Assembly (NCBI RefSeq): GCF_008698235.1
Contig: NZ_PEBH01000001.1
Span: forward strand, 411,617-475,616
Reading direction: 5' to 3'
DNA: 64,000 nt
Source of the DNA: Bifidobacterium rousetti
GTDB taxonomy: Bacteria; Actinomycetota; Actinomycetes; Actinomycetales; Bifidobacteriaceae
Below, piece after piece: positions 57,201 through 64,000 of the stretch (positions are counted from its first letter, which is position 1; each line of letters begins with the position of its first letter). Position numbers and translations under genes: made by a program. Below the pieces are notes generated by a model, which was not told where the DNA came from, did not search any database, and was given only the letters and a program-made list of their open reading frames with translations.

Positions 57201-58394
57201 TCAACGCATGTGCTCCGGCCACGAGGCGAGGTAGTTCTCGCAGTTGCGGCGGGTCTCGGCGAGCGAGTCGCCGCCGAACTTCTCGAGCGCGTACTTGGCG
57301 AGGGTGAGCCTGACCATCGCCTCGGCCACGACGGAGGCGGCCGGCACGGCGGTGGAGTCGGAACGCTGGTTGATGGCCTGCGCGGCCTCGCCGTTGGCGA
57401 CGTCGACGGTCCTCAGGGCGCGCGGGATGGACGGGATCGGCTTCATCGCGGCGCGCACGCGGATCGGCTGGCCGTTGGACATGCCGCCCTCGATGCCGCC
57501 GGCGCGGTTGGTGAGCCTGGTGATGTGGCCGTCCTCACCCGGCACCATCTCGTCGTGCGCGGCGGAGCCGGGGCGCACGGCCTCGAGGAAGCCGTCGCCG
57601 ATCTCGACGCCCTTGATGGCCTGGATGCCCATGACCGCGGAGGCGAGGGCCGCGTCGAGGCGGCGGTCGGACTCCACGTAGGTGCCGATGCCCGCGGGCA
57701 CGCCGTAGGCGATGACCTCGATGACGCCGCCGACGGTGTCGGCGTTGGCCTTGATCTCGTCGATGCGCTTGATCATGCGCTCCTCGGCGGCCTTGTCGAG
57801 CGTGCGCACCGGGGATGCGTCGAGCGCCTCGACGTCGTCGGGGGTGGGCAGCGGCGCGTGGTCGGCGTCCTCGACGCCGGCGCCGCCGATGGAGATGACG
57901 TGGGCGACGGTGCGGATGCCGAACGCCTGCTCAAGGAACTTCGCGGCCACGGCGCCCAGGGCGACGCGGGACGCGGTCTCACGGGCGCTGGAGCGCTCGA
58001 GCACCGGACGCGCGTCGTCGAAACCGTACTTGCGCATGCCGGTCAGATCGGCGTGGCCGGGGCGCGGGCGGCTCAGCGGGGCGTTGCGTCCCTCGCGCGG
58101 GATGTCGTGGTCGAGCGGGTCGGCGCTCATGACCTCGGTCCACTTCGGCCACTCGGTGTTGGCGATCTCGATGGCGATCGGGCCGCCCAGCGTGGAGCCG
58201 TGGCGCACGCCGGTCAGGAGACGCACCTTGTCCTGCTCGAACTTCATGCGGGCGCCACGGCCGTAGCCGAGACGCCTGCGGGCCAGCGCGTCCACCACAT
58301 CGCCGCTGGTGACTGACACCCCGGCGGGCAGTCCCTCGATCATGGCGACGAGCGCCTCGCCGTGCGATTCACCGGCGGTCTGCCAACGCAACAT
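57201..58394 (-). CDS. aroC: Chorismate synthase
   Basis: 397 residues. Final step of the shikimate pathway; FMN-dependent loss of phosphate from EPSP. The N-terminal [20 protein letters not shown] is the first signature, followed by [71 protein letters not shown], and the third signature [23 protein letters not shown]- and EPSP-binding Arg and His residues are visible in these. It leads the aroC-aroKB-aroQ cluster on the reverse strand. Divergent from the prepilin peptidase gene. Confidence 0.97.
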   Translation of the reverse strand: MLRWQTAGESHGEALVAMIEGLPAGVSVTSGDVVDALARRRLGYGRGARMKFEQDKVRLLTGVRHGSTLGGPIAIEIANTEWPKWTEVMSADPLDHDIPREGRNAPLSRPRPGHADLTGMRKYGFDDARPVLERSSARETASRVALGAVAAKFLEQAFGIRTVAHVISIGGAGVEDADHAPLPTPDDVEALDASPVRTLDKAAEERMIKRIDEIKANADTVGGVIEVIAYGVPAGIGTYVESDRRLDAALASAVMGIQAIKGVEIGDGFLEAVRPGSAAHDEMVPGEDGHITRLTNRAGGIEGGMSNGQPIRVRAAMKPIPSIPRALRTVDVANGEAAQAINQRSDSTAVPAASVVAEAMVRLTLAKYALEKFGGDSLAETRRNCENYLASWPEHMR

Positions 58395-58594
58395 ACCTGT
58401 TCCTCTCCTCGTGTTCCGGGACCCCTGTGCGGGTCCCTCGATGGTCCTTCGGCAACGGGCCCCATGGCATCGACGGGCGGGGAACGCCCCAACACACCTC
58501 AGACAACACGGTTTACGCCGTGAGCGTGATGGAACGCGCGCGTCCGCCGGCTCCGGGACCGCTCTGCGTGTTCACTAGGGGTTAATGTTAAAAC

Positions 58595-59062
58595 ATGCCG
58601 TACCTGTATTGTCTGCCGAGTCTCATTTGCGCCATCGCCCTCAGCGTCGAGGACATACGGCACCGTTGTGTGCCGCGAGCGTGGGTGGGCGTGTTCTTCC
58701 TGCTGCAGCTCGTGGCGGATCTCGTCTGGGCGGGGACCGCGAACCAGTTCTTCATCGTGCTGCAGGCGCTGCTGTTCGCCGTGCTGTGCGCGTTCGTCCA
58801 GCTGCTGCTCGCGCTGGCCAAGCCGGGCGCGCTGGGGTTCGGCGACGTGACCGCGATGCTGCCTCTCGGGCTCGCGGTGGGCATGTACGGGCTCGACGGC
58901 GTCGTCGTGTGGTGGGTGGCGATGAGCGTGTTGGGCCTCGCGCTCATCGCGCTGTGGTCGCGCTTCGACCCGCAAAGGAACACCCCGTACCGCGGCAAGA
59001 CCCCGTTCATCCCGGCGATCGCCGCGGGAGCGGCGGTCGCCGTGTTCTCGACGATGTTGTGA
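58595..59062 (+). CDS. Short A24 prepilin peptidase
   Basis: 155 residues, an aspartic membrane protease that cleaves pre-pilins. The two catalytic aspartates lie in SVEDIRHRCVPR and in GFGDVTAMLPLGLAVG (GxGD). About five membrane segments; no N-terminal methyltransferase domain, as in TadV-type enzymes. No pilin or Tad genes are in the window, so its substrates are elsewhere. The ribosome site is poor (taggggttaatgttaaaac). It converges with mltG. Confidence 0.85.
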   Translation: MPYLYCLPSLICAIALSVEDIRHRCVPRAWVGVFFLLQLVADLVWAGTANQFFIVLQALLFAVLCAFVQLLLALAKPGALGFGDVTAMLPLGLAVGMYGLDGVVVWWVAMSVLGLALIALWSRFDPQRNTPYRGKTPFIPAIAAGAAVAVFSTML

Positions 59063-59074
59063 CGGCCGTCTGCG

Positions 59075-60253
59075 TCAGTTCGCGTTCTTGTTGGTGGTCT
59101 TGTACTCCTGGACGAACTTCTCGAACTCGGCCTCATTGTCGGTGAACTTGGTCTCGCCGGTTTCGAGGTTCGTCGTCACGAAGTAGATCCAGTTGCCGTC
59201 CTCGGGGCTGATGGCCGCCTTGAGCGCGCTGTCTCCGGGGTTGGAGATCGGCGTGGGCGGCAGGCCCTTGTTGACGCGCGTGTTGTACGGGTTGGACTTG
59301 TCTGCAAGCTGCGCGTTGGTCAGCTGGCTGGCGCTGATGCCCAGGCCGTAGGCCACGGTGGTGTCCATGCCGAGGGCCATGTCCTTGTCGAGCCGGTTGA
59401 GGATCACGCGCGTGACCTTGCCGTAGTACTGCTGCGAGTTGACCTCGGATTCGGCGATGGACGCGATGATGAGGAGCCGTTCGCGATCCTCGCCGGTGGG
59501 AGCGCCCAGCGAATCGAGCTTGGCGACGCGCTTGTCGACCATCATCTTGAGGATGTCGGACGCGGACTTCTTCGACTTGACGTCGTACTGCCCGGGCTCG
59601 AGCCACCCTTCGAACTTGCCGTTGGCCTCGGCGGGCAGGATGCCGTCTCCCCCGCCGTCGACGACCGACTGGAATTCGCTTTCGTCGATGCCGCTCAGCT
59701 CGGCGGCCGCCTTGATCACGTCGGAGACGCGCTCGCCCGACTTGACGTCGAGGAAGCCGGTGGCCTTCGTCTGGTCGGAGAGGATGGAGACGACGTCGGC
59801 GGAGCGCATGTGCCTCTTGAGCTCGAACGTGCCCGGGTAGAGCGTCGCGTTGTTCGCGGACACCGCGGACGCGAACGCCTCGGCCGACTTGACGACCTCG
59901 GCCTTGACGAGCCTCTTGCCCACGGAGACCGAGTCCTCGCCCTGTTCGATGGTGAACATCACGGAACCGGTGCCGGGGCCCGGATACTCCTGGGAGACGC
60001 GGGCGTTGTAGTCGTTCACGGCGCGGATCGCGGCGATGCGTCGGTATCCGAAGAAGCAGCCGACGCCGATCAGCGCGAGCACGAGGATGACGGCCACCGC
60101 GACGACGACGTTCTTGCGGCGGTGCTTCCTGCGCCGCTTGCGCATCTCCTTGCGGGACTTCGGGGGACGCGGGGGCTCAGCCGCGGGCGCCGCGCCGTTG
60201 CCCGACACCCATTGTGTGTTCTCCTCGAAGAAATCGTTGAAGCTCTCGGCCAT
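59075..60253 (-). CDS. mltG: Endolytic peptidoglycan transglycosylase MltG
   Basis: 392 residues. Cleaves nascent glycan strands and acts as a terminase in cell-wall synthesis. A cytosolic Pro/Lys/Arg-rich N-terminus of about 45 residues (RKEMRKRRRKHRRK) precedes one membrane helix (VVVAVAVILVLALIGVGCFF). LysM-like and YceG domains follow, with the catalytic Glu in LLIIASIAESEVNS and YGKVTRVILNRLDKDMALGM, DTTVAYGLG, SNPYNTRVNKGLPPTPISNP and GDSALKAAISPEDGNWIYFV. It is 9 bp after ruvX and follows alaS-ruvX in the same direction. Confidence 0.96.
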   Translation of the reverse strand: MAESFNDFFEENTQWVSGNGAAPAAEPPRPPKSRKEMRKRRRKHRRKNVVVAVAVILVLALIGVGCFFGYRRIAAIRAVNDYNARVSQEYPGPGTGSVMFTIEQGEDSVSVGKRLVKAEVVKSAEAFASAVSANNATLYPGTFELKRHMRSADVVSILSDQTKATGFLDVKSGERVSDVIKAAAELSGIDESEFQSVVDGGGDGILPAEANGKFEGWLEPGQYDVKSKKSASDILKMMVDKRVAKLDSLGAPTGEDRERLLIIASIAESEVNSQQYYGKVTRVILNRLDKDMALGMDTTVAYGLGISASQLTNAQLADKSNPYNTRVNKGLPPTPISNPGDSALKAAISPEDGNWIYFVTTNLETGETKFTDNEAEFEKFVQEYKTTNKNAN

Positions 60254-60262
60254 ACCTCTCCC

Positions 60263-60718
60263 CTAGTGCTCGTTGCGATCCAACGCGGACTGCAATATCA
60301 CGACCGCGGACTGCTGGTCGACGACAGGCCTGTGCCTTCTGCCTGCGATATTCGCGTCATGCAATTGACGATGTGCGCTGACCGTGGTCAGCCTCTCATC
60401 CACCAATTCTATATCAGGTGCCGTTTCCAGTTCGATTTCGCCGTCCGACATCAGCCGTTCGATGCGTTTGGCGAGGTTCGACGCCCACCTGCGCGCCTTC
60501 TTGGCGCTTTTACCTTCCGAGCCGTCCAATTGCAACGGCAGTCCGACGATGACACGGTCGATGTGCTCGTCTTCGATGATATCGATAACATCATCCAGCG
60601 CACGGAACGAATCCCCGTACACCTGAATGTTGCCGATGGGATGTGCGAGGGTGAGCTCCGGGTCGGACAATGCCAGTCCGACCCGGGCGTCACCCAGATC
60701 AATGCCAAGCCAGGTCAA
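60263..60718 (-). CDS. ruvX: Holliday junction resolvase-like RuvX/YqgF
   Basis: 151 residues, RNase H-fold protein of the YqgF family with a role in 16S rRNA 5' maturation and proposed junction resolution. LGIDLGDARVGLALSDPE is the first motif with the catalytic Asp; VIVGLPLQLDGSEGKSA, LVDERLTTVSAHRQL and VVDQQSAVVILQSALD complete the active site. It starts 5 bp after alaS and is probably translated from a coupled message. Confidence 0.95.
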   Translation of the reverse strand: MTWLGIDLGDARVGLALSDPELTLAHPIGNIQVYGDSFRALDDVIDIIEDEHIDRVIVGLPLQLDGSEGKSAKKARRWASNLAKRIERLMSDGEIELETAPDIELVDERLTTVSAHRQLHDANIAGRRHRPVVDQQSAVVILQSALDRNEH

Positions 60719-60723
60719 GCGGC

Positions 60724-63408
60724 TCAGCCCTTCAGCGCCTCGCGTTCGAGCGCGGAGACCGCCTCGTCGAGCTTCGACGCGTCGGCGCCGCCGCCCTGGG
60801 CGAAGTCCGGCTTGCCGCCGCCGCCACCGCCGAGGATCTTGGAGGCGCCGCGCACGAGGTCGCCGGCCTTGATGCCGAGCTTGCGCGCGGCCTCGTTGGT
60901 GGCCACGGCGACCATCGGCTTGTCGTCGGCGCTGACGCCGGCCAGCGCCACGACCACCGGGGACTCCTCGCCGAGGCGGGAGCGTACGTCGAGCACCGTC
61001 TTGCGCAGCGCGTCGAACGAGCCGAAGTGGCCGACGTTCTTCGCGGCGACCTTGACCGGGGCCGTGGAGGCCTCGGCGTTCTTGACGAGTTCCGGGACGG
61101 CCGCGGCCAGCTGGCCCTCGTACATGGCGGCGAGACGGCGGTCGGATTCCTTGAGCTTGGCGAGCAGCGCGTTGACGCGCTCGGCCAGCTCGTCCGGACG
61201 GGCGTTGAGCTTGTCACTCAGCTGGGAGACCAGCGCGTGCTCGCGGGCGTTGAACTCGTAGGCGCCGGCGCCCACCACGGCGTCGACACGGCGCACGCCG
61301 GAGCCGATGGAGGACTCGGACATGATGTTGATCGCGCCGATCTTGCCGACGTGGTCGACGTGGGTGCCGCCGCACAGCTCGCGGCTCCAGCCGTCCTCGC
61401 CGATGGACACGACGCGCACGATGTCGCCGTACTTCTCGCCGAACAGGTGCATGGCGCCCAAGGCGATGGCGTCGTCGAACTTCATCTCCTTGGTGGTGAC
61501 GACGAGGTTGTCGCGCAGACGGTCGTTGACGCGCTCCTCGACGGCGCTCATGACCTGCTTGGTCGGGGCGCTGGACCACTGGAAGTCGAAGCGCAGGCGG
61601 TTCGGGGCGTCCTCGGAGCCGCGCTGGGTGGCCTGCGGGCCGAGCTCCTCGCGCAGCGCCTTGTGCACCATGTGCGTGGCGGTGTGCGAGCGGGCGATGG
61701 CGCCGCGGCGGGCCAGATCGATGTTGGCGTTGACCTGCGTGCCGACGACCAGCGTGCCCTCGGTCAGGCGGCACTGGTGGACGATGAGGTCCTTGATCGG
61801 CTTCTGCACGTCGTCGACCTCGAGCACGGCGCCGTCGTCGGACAGGATCTCGCCCTGATCGGCGAGCTGGCCGCCGGCCTCCGCGTAGAACGGGGTGCGG
61901 TCGAGGATGACCTCGATGTTGGCCGGGCCGGTGACGGCCGGCACGGAGCCCTTGCCCTCCTGCATGATGCCGAGCACGGTGGCGCGCGCGGACATGTCGG
62001 TGTAGCCGAGGAAGTCGATCGGCTTGGCGAGGGTCTTCTTGAAGTCGTCGTAGACGGACAGGTCCACGTTGTGGCGCTTCTTCAGGGCGTCGGCGCGGGC
62101 GCGGTTCTTCTGCTCGGCCATCAGCTCGCGGAACTTGGCCTCGTCGACCTTGACGCCCTGGTCGGCGGCCATCTCGAGGGTCAGCTCGATCGGGAAGCCG
62201 TAGGTGTCGTGCAGCTTGAACGCGTCGTCGCCGGAGACCACGGCGCCCGCGCCGGACTCCTGCTTGGCCTTGTTCACGGCCACGTCGAGGATCTCGATGC
62301 CGGCGCTCAGCGTGCGGCGGAAGGCGTCCTCCTCGCCGTACGCGGACTCGGACACCTCGTGGAAGGTGTCGTTGAGCTCCGGGTAGCTGGGCTCCATCGC
62401 GGCCTTGGATGTCGGGAAGAGGGTGGGCAGCACGGCGTCCTCGACGCCGAGCACGCGCATGGCCTCGATGGTGCGGCGCAGCAGGCGGCGCAGCACGTAG
62501 CCGCGGCCGTTGTTGGACGGGCGCACGCCGTCGGACATGATCATCAGGGCGGAGCGGACGTGGTCGGCCACGACGCGGAACTTGACGTCCATCGCCTCGT
62601 CCTCGCCGTACTTGCGGCCGGAGAGGCGCTCGGCGGCCTCGATGACCGGGTAGACCTCGTCGGTCTCGTAGATGTTGCCCTTGCCCTGCATCAGGTAGGC
62701 GAGGCGCTCGAGGCCGGCGCCGGTATCGATGTTCTTGTGCTCGAGCTCGCCGACGATGTGCAGGTCCGTCTTGGACTTGACGTTGTCGACCTCGTAGTTC
62801 TCGAAGACCAGGTCCCAGATCTCGATGTAGCGGTTCTCGTCGGCGATCGGGCCGCCCTCCTTGCCGAAGGCCGGACCGCGGTCGACGTAGATCTCGGAGC
62901 ACGGGCCGCCGGGGCCGGGGCCGCCGGTGGTCCAGAAGTTGTCCTCCATGCCCATGATCTGGATGTGCTCGGGGTCGACGCCCTCGTTCTTCCACATCGA
63001 GCGGGCTTCCTCGTCGTCGGTGAAGGTGGTCATCCACAGCTTCTCCGGATCGAAGCCGTAGCCGCCCTTGTCCTGCGGGGTGGTCAGCAGCTCGTAGGCG
63101 TAGTGGATGGCCTCCTCCTTGAAGTAGTCGCCGAAGGAGAAGTTGCCGAGCATCTGGAAGAAGGTGCCGTGGCGGGTGGTCTTGCCGACCTCGTCGATGT
63201 CCAGCGTGCGCACGCACTTCTGGTTCGAGGCCATGCGGTGCCTCGGCGGGGTCTGCTCGCCCATCAGGTACGGGATGAAGGGCACCATGCCTGCGATGGT
63301 GAACAATGTGGTCGGGTTCGGCGAGATCAGCGACGCCGAGGGCACGACCAGGTGGCCGTGGTCGGCGAAGTAGTCGAGATAACGCTTCGCGATTTCTGAG
63401 GTGCGCAT
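60724..63408 (-). CDS. alaS: Alanyl-tRNA synthetase
   Basis: 894 residues. Class II synthetase, in the order aminoacylation, tRNA recognition, editing and C-Ala domains. [18 protein letters not shown] and [20 protein letters not shown] open the catalytic domain; the editing domain has [15 protein letters not shown] and [15 protein letters not shown], whose His and Cys residues bind zinc. The C-terminal region has [15 protein letters not shown], the usual C-Ala sequence. The start at 63408 matches the family N-terminus; an in-frame ATG 13 codons upstream is less likely. It heads alaS-ruvX-mltG. Confidence 0.97.
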   Translation of the reverse strand: MRTSEIAKRYLDYFADHGHLVVPSASLISPNPTTLFTIAGMVPFIPYLMGEQTPPRHRMASNQKCVRTLDIDEVGKTTRHGTFFQMLGNFSFGDYFKEEAIHYAYELLTTPQDKGGYGFDPEKLWMTTFTDDEEARSMWKNEGVDPEHIQIMGMEDNFWTTGGPGPGGPCSEIYVDRGPAFGKEGGPIADENRYIEIWDLVFENYEVDNVKSKTDLHIVGELEHKNIDTGAGLERLAYLMQGKGNIYETDEVYPVIEAAERLSGRKYGEDEAMDVKFRVVADHVRSALMIMSDGVRPSNNGRGYVLRRLLRRTIEAMRVLGVEDAVLPTLFPTSKAAMEPSYPELNDTFHEVSESAYGEEDAFRRTLSAGIEILDVAVNKAKQESGAGAVVSGDDAFKLHDTYGFPIELTLEMAADQGVKVDEAKFRELMAEQKNRARADALKKRHNVDLSVYDDFKKTLAKPIDFLGYTDMSARATVLGIMQEGKGSVPAVTGPANIEVILDRTPFYAEAGGQLADQGEILSDDGAVLEVDDVQKPIKDLIVHQCRLTEGTLVVGTQVNANIDLARRGAIARSHTATHMVHKALREELGPQATQRGSEDAPNRLRFDFQWSSAPTKQVMSAVEERVNDRLRDNLVVTTKEMKFDDAIALGAMHLFGEKYGDIVRVVSIGEDGWSRELCGGTHVDHVGKIGAINIMSESSIGSGVRRVDAVVGAGAYEFNAREHALVSQLSDKLNARPDELAERVNALLAKLKESDRRLAAMYEGQLAAAVPELVKNAEASTAPVKVAAKNVGHFGSFDALRKTVLDVRSRLGEESPVVVALAGVSADDKPMVAVATNEAARKLGIKAGDLVRGASKILGGGGGGKPDFAQGGGADASKLDEAVSALEREALKG

Positions 63409-63521
63409 AAGCGGTTGGAAACTCCTTGTGTGTGGTTGCACGGGCATGGCAGGGCCCGTGAAGGACTGTGATTATCGGATGTGGATTATCGAAGGCACTG
63501 TCGAGTGCGTCGGACGCGCGT

Positions 63522-63758
63522 TCAGCGCGTGGACTTCGCGTAGCGCTCGTTGAGCTCCTCTTCGCGGGCCTTGCGCGTGGCGTTGAACTCGTCGAGCAGT
63601 CCCGCGAGGGTCCTGACGGCGACGTTGTCCTGATCGGGGCCGAGCAGGAACTGCCTGGCCGCGTCCGGGGTGTTGGCCTTGACGTAGGCCTGGGCCTTGG
63701 AGACGGCGATCACGCCGAGTCCGAAGCCGATGCCCATCCAGAAGATGCGCTTGAACAT
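63522..63758 (-). CDS. Small membrane-associated protein upstream of alaS
   Basis: 78 residues. A short hydrophobic N-terminal segment (FKRIFWMGIGFGLGVIAVS) is followed by a charged region ending in Glu/Arg/Lys-rich helix (TRKAREEELNERYAKSTR). A small protein of this type commonly sits between the DUF948 gene and alaS in actinobacteria. The ATG at 63758 follows aggaggggaagtg and overlaps the DUF948 stop by one base. The function is unknown. Confidence 0.75.
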   Translation of the reverse strand: MFKRIFWMGIGFGLGVIAVSKAQAYVKANTPDAARQFLLGPDQDNVAVRTLAGLLDEFNATRKAREEELNERYAKSTR

Positions 63759-64000
63759 CACTTCCCCTCCTGCTTCGCCTTGGACTGGCCTTCGGCGAGG
63801 AAGGAGGCGGCGGTGGACTTCACGGCGTACACGGCCGAGGCGATCTTGATCACCGGCTTGCCGAGGAACGAGCCGTACAGGTCGGTCAGCGCGCCGACGT
63901 TGTTGGCGGTGGTCGACGCGGCGGCGGAGATCCTGTTGACATCCTCCAGGGACTTGTTGACCTGCTTGACGGTGGTGACGCCCTCGTCAAGCGCCGGGAT
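63758..64000 (-). CDS. DUF948-family protein, C-terminal part (5' end outside window)
   Basis: Eighty visible codons before the stop (TGA, 63758-63760). The sequence VTTVKQVNKSLEDVNRISAA and LYGSFLGKPVIKIASAVYAV fits the C-terminal half of DUF948 proteins, which have one N-terminal membrane helix and a coiled-coil; the helix would be outside the window. The stop overlaps the next start in TGATG, so both genes are coupled. The function is unknown. Confidence 0.75.
   Translation of the reverse strand: MPALDEGVTTVKQVNKSLEDVNRISAAASTTANNVGALTDLYGSFLGKPVIKIASAVYAVKSTAASFLAEGQSKAKQEGK

Noticed and set aside
58585..59145. Alternative forward frame across the prepilin peptidase gene
   Set aside because: The frame starting at 58595 has five membrane segments and both catalytic aspartates; this one is Arg-rich and has neither.
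60670..63399. 909-codon open frame opposite alaS
   Set aside because: It is composed mostly of Val/Gly/Ala/Asp/His with no domain, and is a codon-bias shadow of alaS. The same applies to 22054-24741 opposite fadD, 16377-18920 opposite cdsA-frr-pyrH, and 49676-52210 opposite pyrG.

Overview
The window is high-GC actinobacterial DNA, and gene content and order fit Bifidobacterium well. Diagnostic features are the aroC / fused shikimate kinase-dehydroquinate synthase / aroQ / pyrG block, the alaS-ruvX-mltG cluster, a sufB-D-C-S-U operon with a SufT-like gene and no sufE or sufA, a stand-alone GuaB3-type IMP dehydrogenase paralogue, glgC, and rpsB-tsf-pyrH-frr-cdsA-rlmN in one direction. There is no rRNA, one tRNA (Leu, anticodon GAG), no CRISPR array and no prophage. 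Species-level assignment is not possible by eye.

Layout. 1-6.8 kb: the 5' part of a Kup potassium transporter, a divergent cytosolic S10 peptidase, two small membrane-anchored proteins (one with a lysozyme-like fold) and endonuclease IV. 6.9-11.6 kb: a PadR regulator, ABC ATPase and 1045-residue FtsX-type permease, all overlapping, with three phased operator-like palindromes upstream. 11.6-12.0 kb: a repeat-rich spacer. 12.0-15.0 kb: hisF, hisI, trpE. 15.0-22.6 kb: translation and membrane genes (rlmN, cdsA, frr, pyrH, tsf, rpsB) interrupted by a YddG-like exporter, then def. 22.6-30 kb: fadD, a small DUF6459-like gene, guaB3, icd and a serine/aspartate-rich binding lipoprotein. 30-36.7 kb: an RNA-maturation run (era, CorC-like, ybeY, phoH, HIT, rsmE), tRNA-Leu and a SpoU methyltransferase. 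37-44.4 kb: glgC and the SUF iron-sulfur operon.

The accessory part is 44.6-54.4 kb. It holds a two-component system whose response regulator carries a frameshift in a G5 tract, which joins the receiver domain in frame to the downstream kinase; an AT-rich stretch encoding a small secreted orphan protein; two tandem TraX-family membrane proteins that share a 74-bp identical block; pyrG; and an IS607-family element (serine recombinase plus catalytically intact TnpB) sitting inside a broken AbiEi-like gene. 54.5-64 kb returns to core genes: aroQ, aroKB with a possible low-complexity His/Gly/Arg-rich N-terminal extension, aroC, a short prepilin peptidase, mltG, ruvX, alaS and two small genes upstream of alaS.

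The most notable non-coding signal is a family of exactly 48-nt palindromic elements. Three copies lie at a strict 61-bp period next to trpE, and two more lie 42 kb away next to the IS607 scar. The other leading observations are the receiver-kinase frameshift and the loss of the catalytic cysteine in the GuaB3 protein. All of this is read by eye; no similarity search was run.
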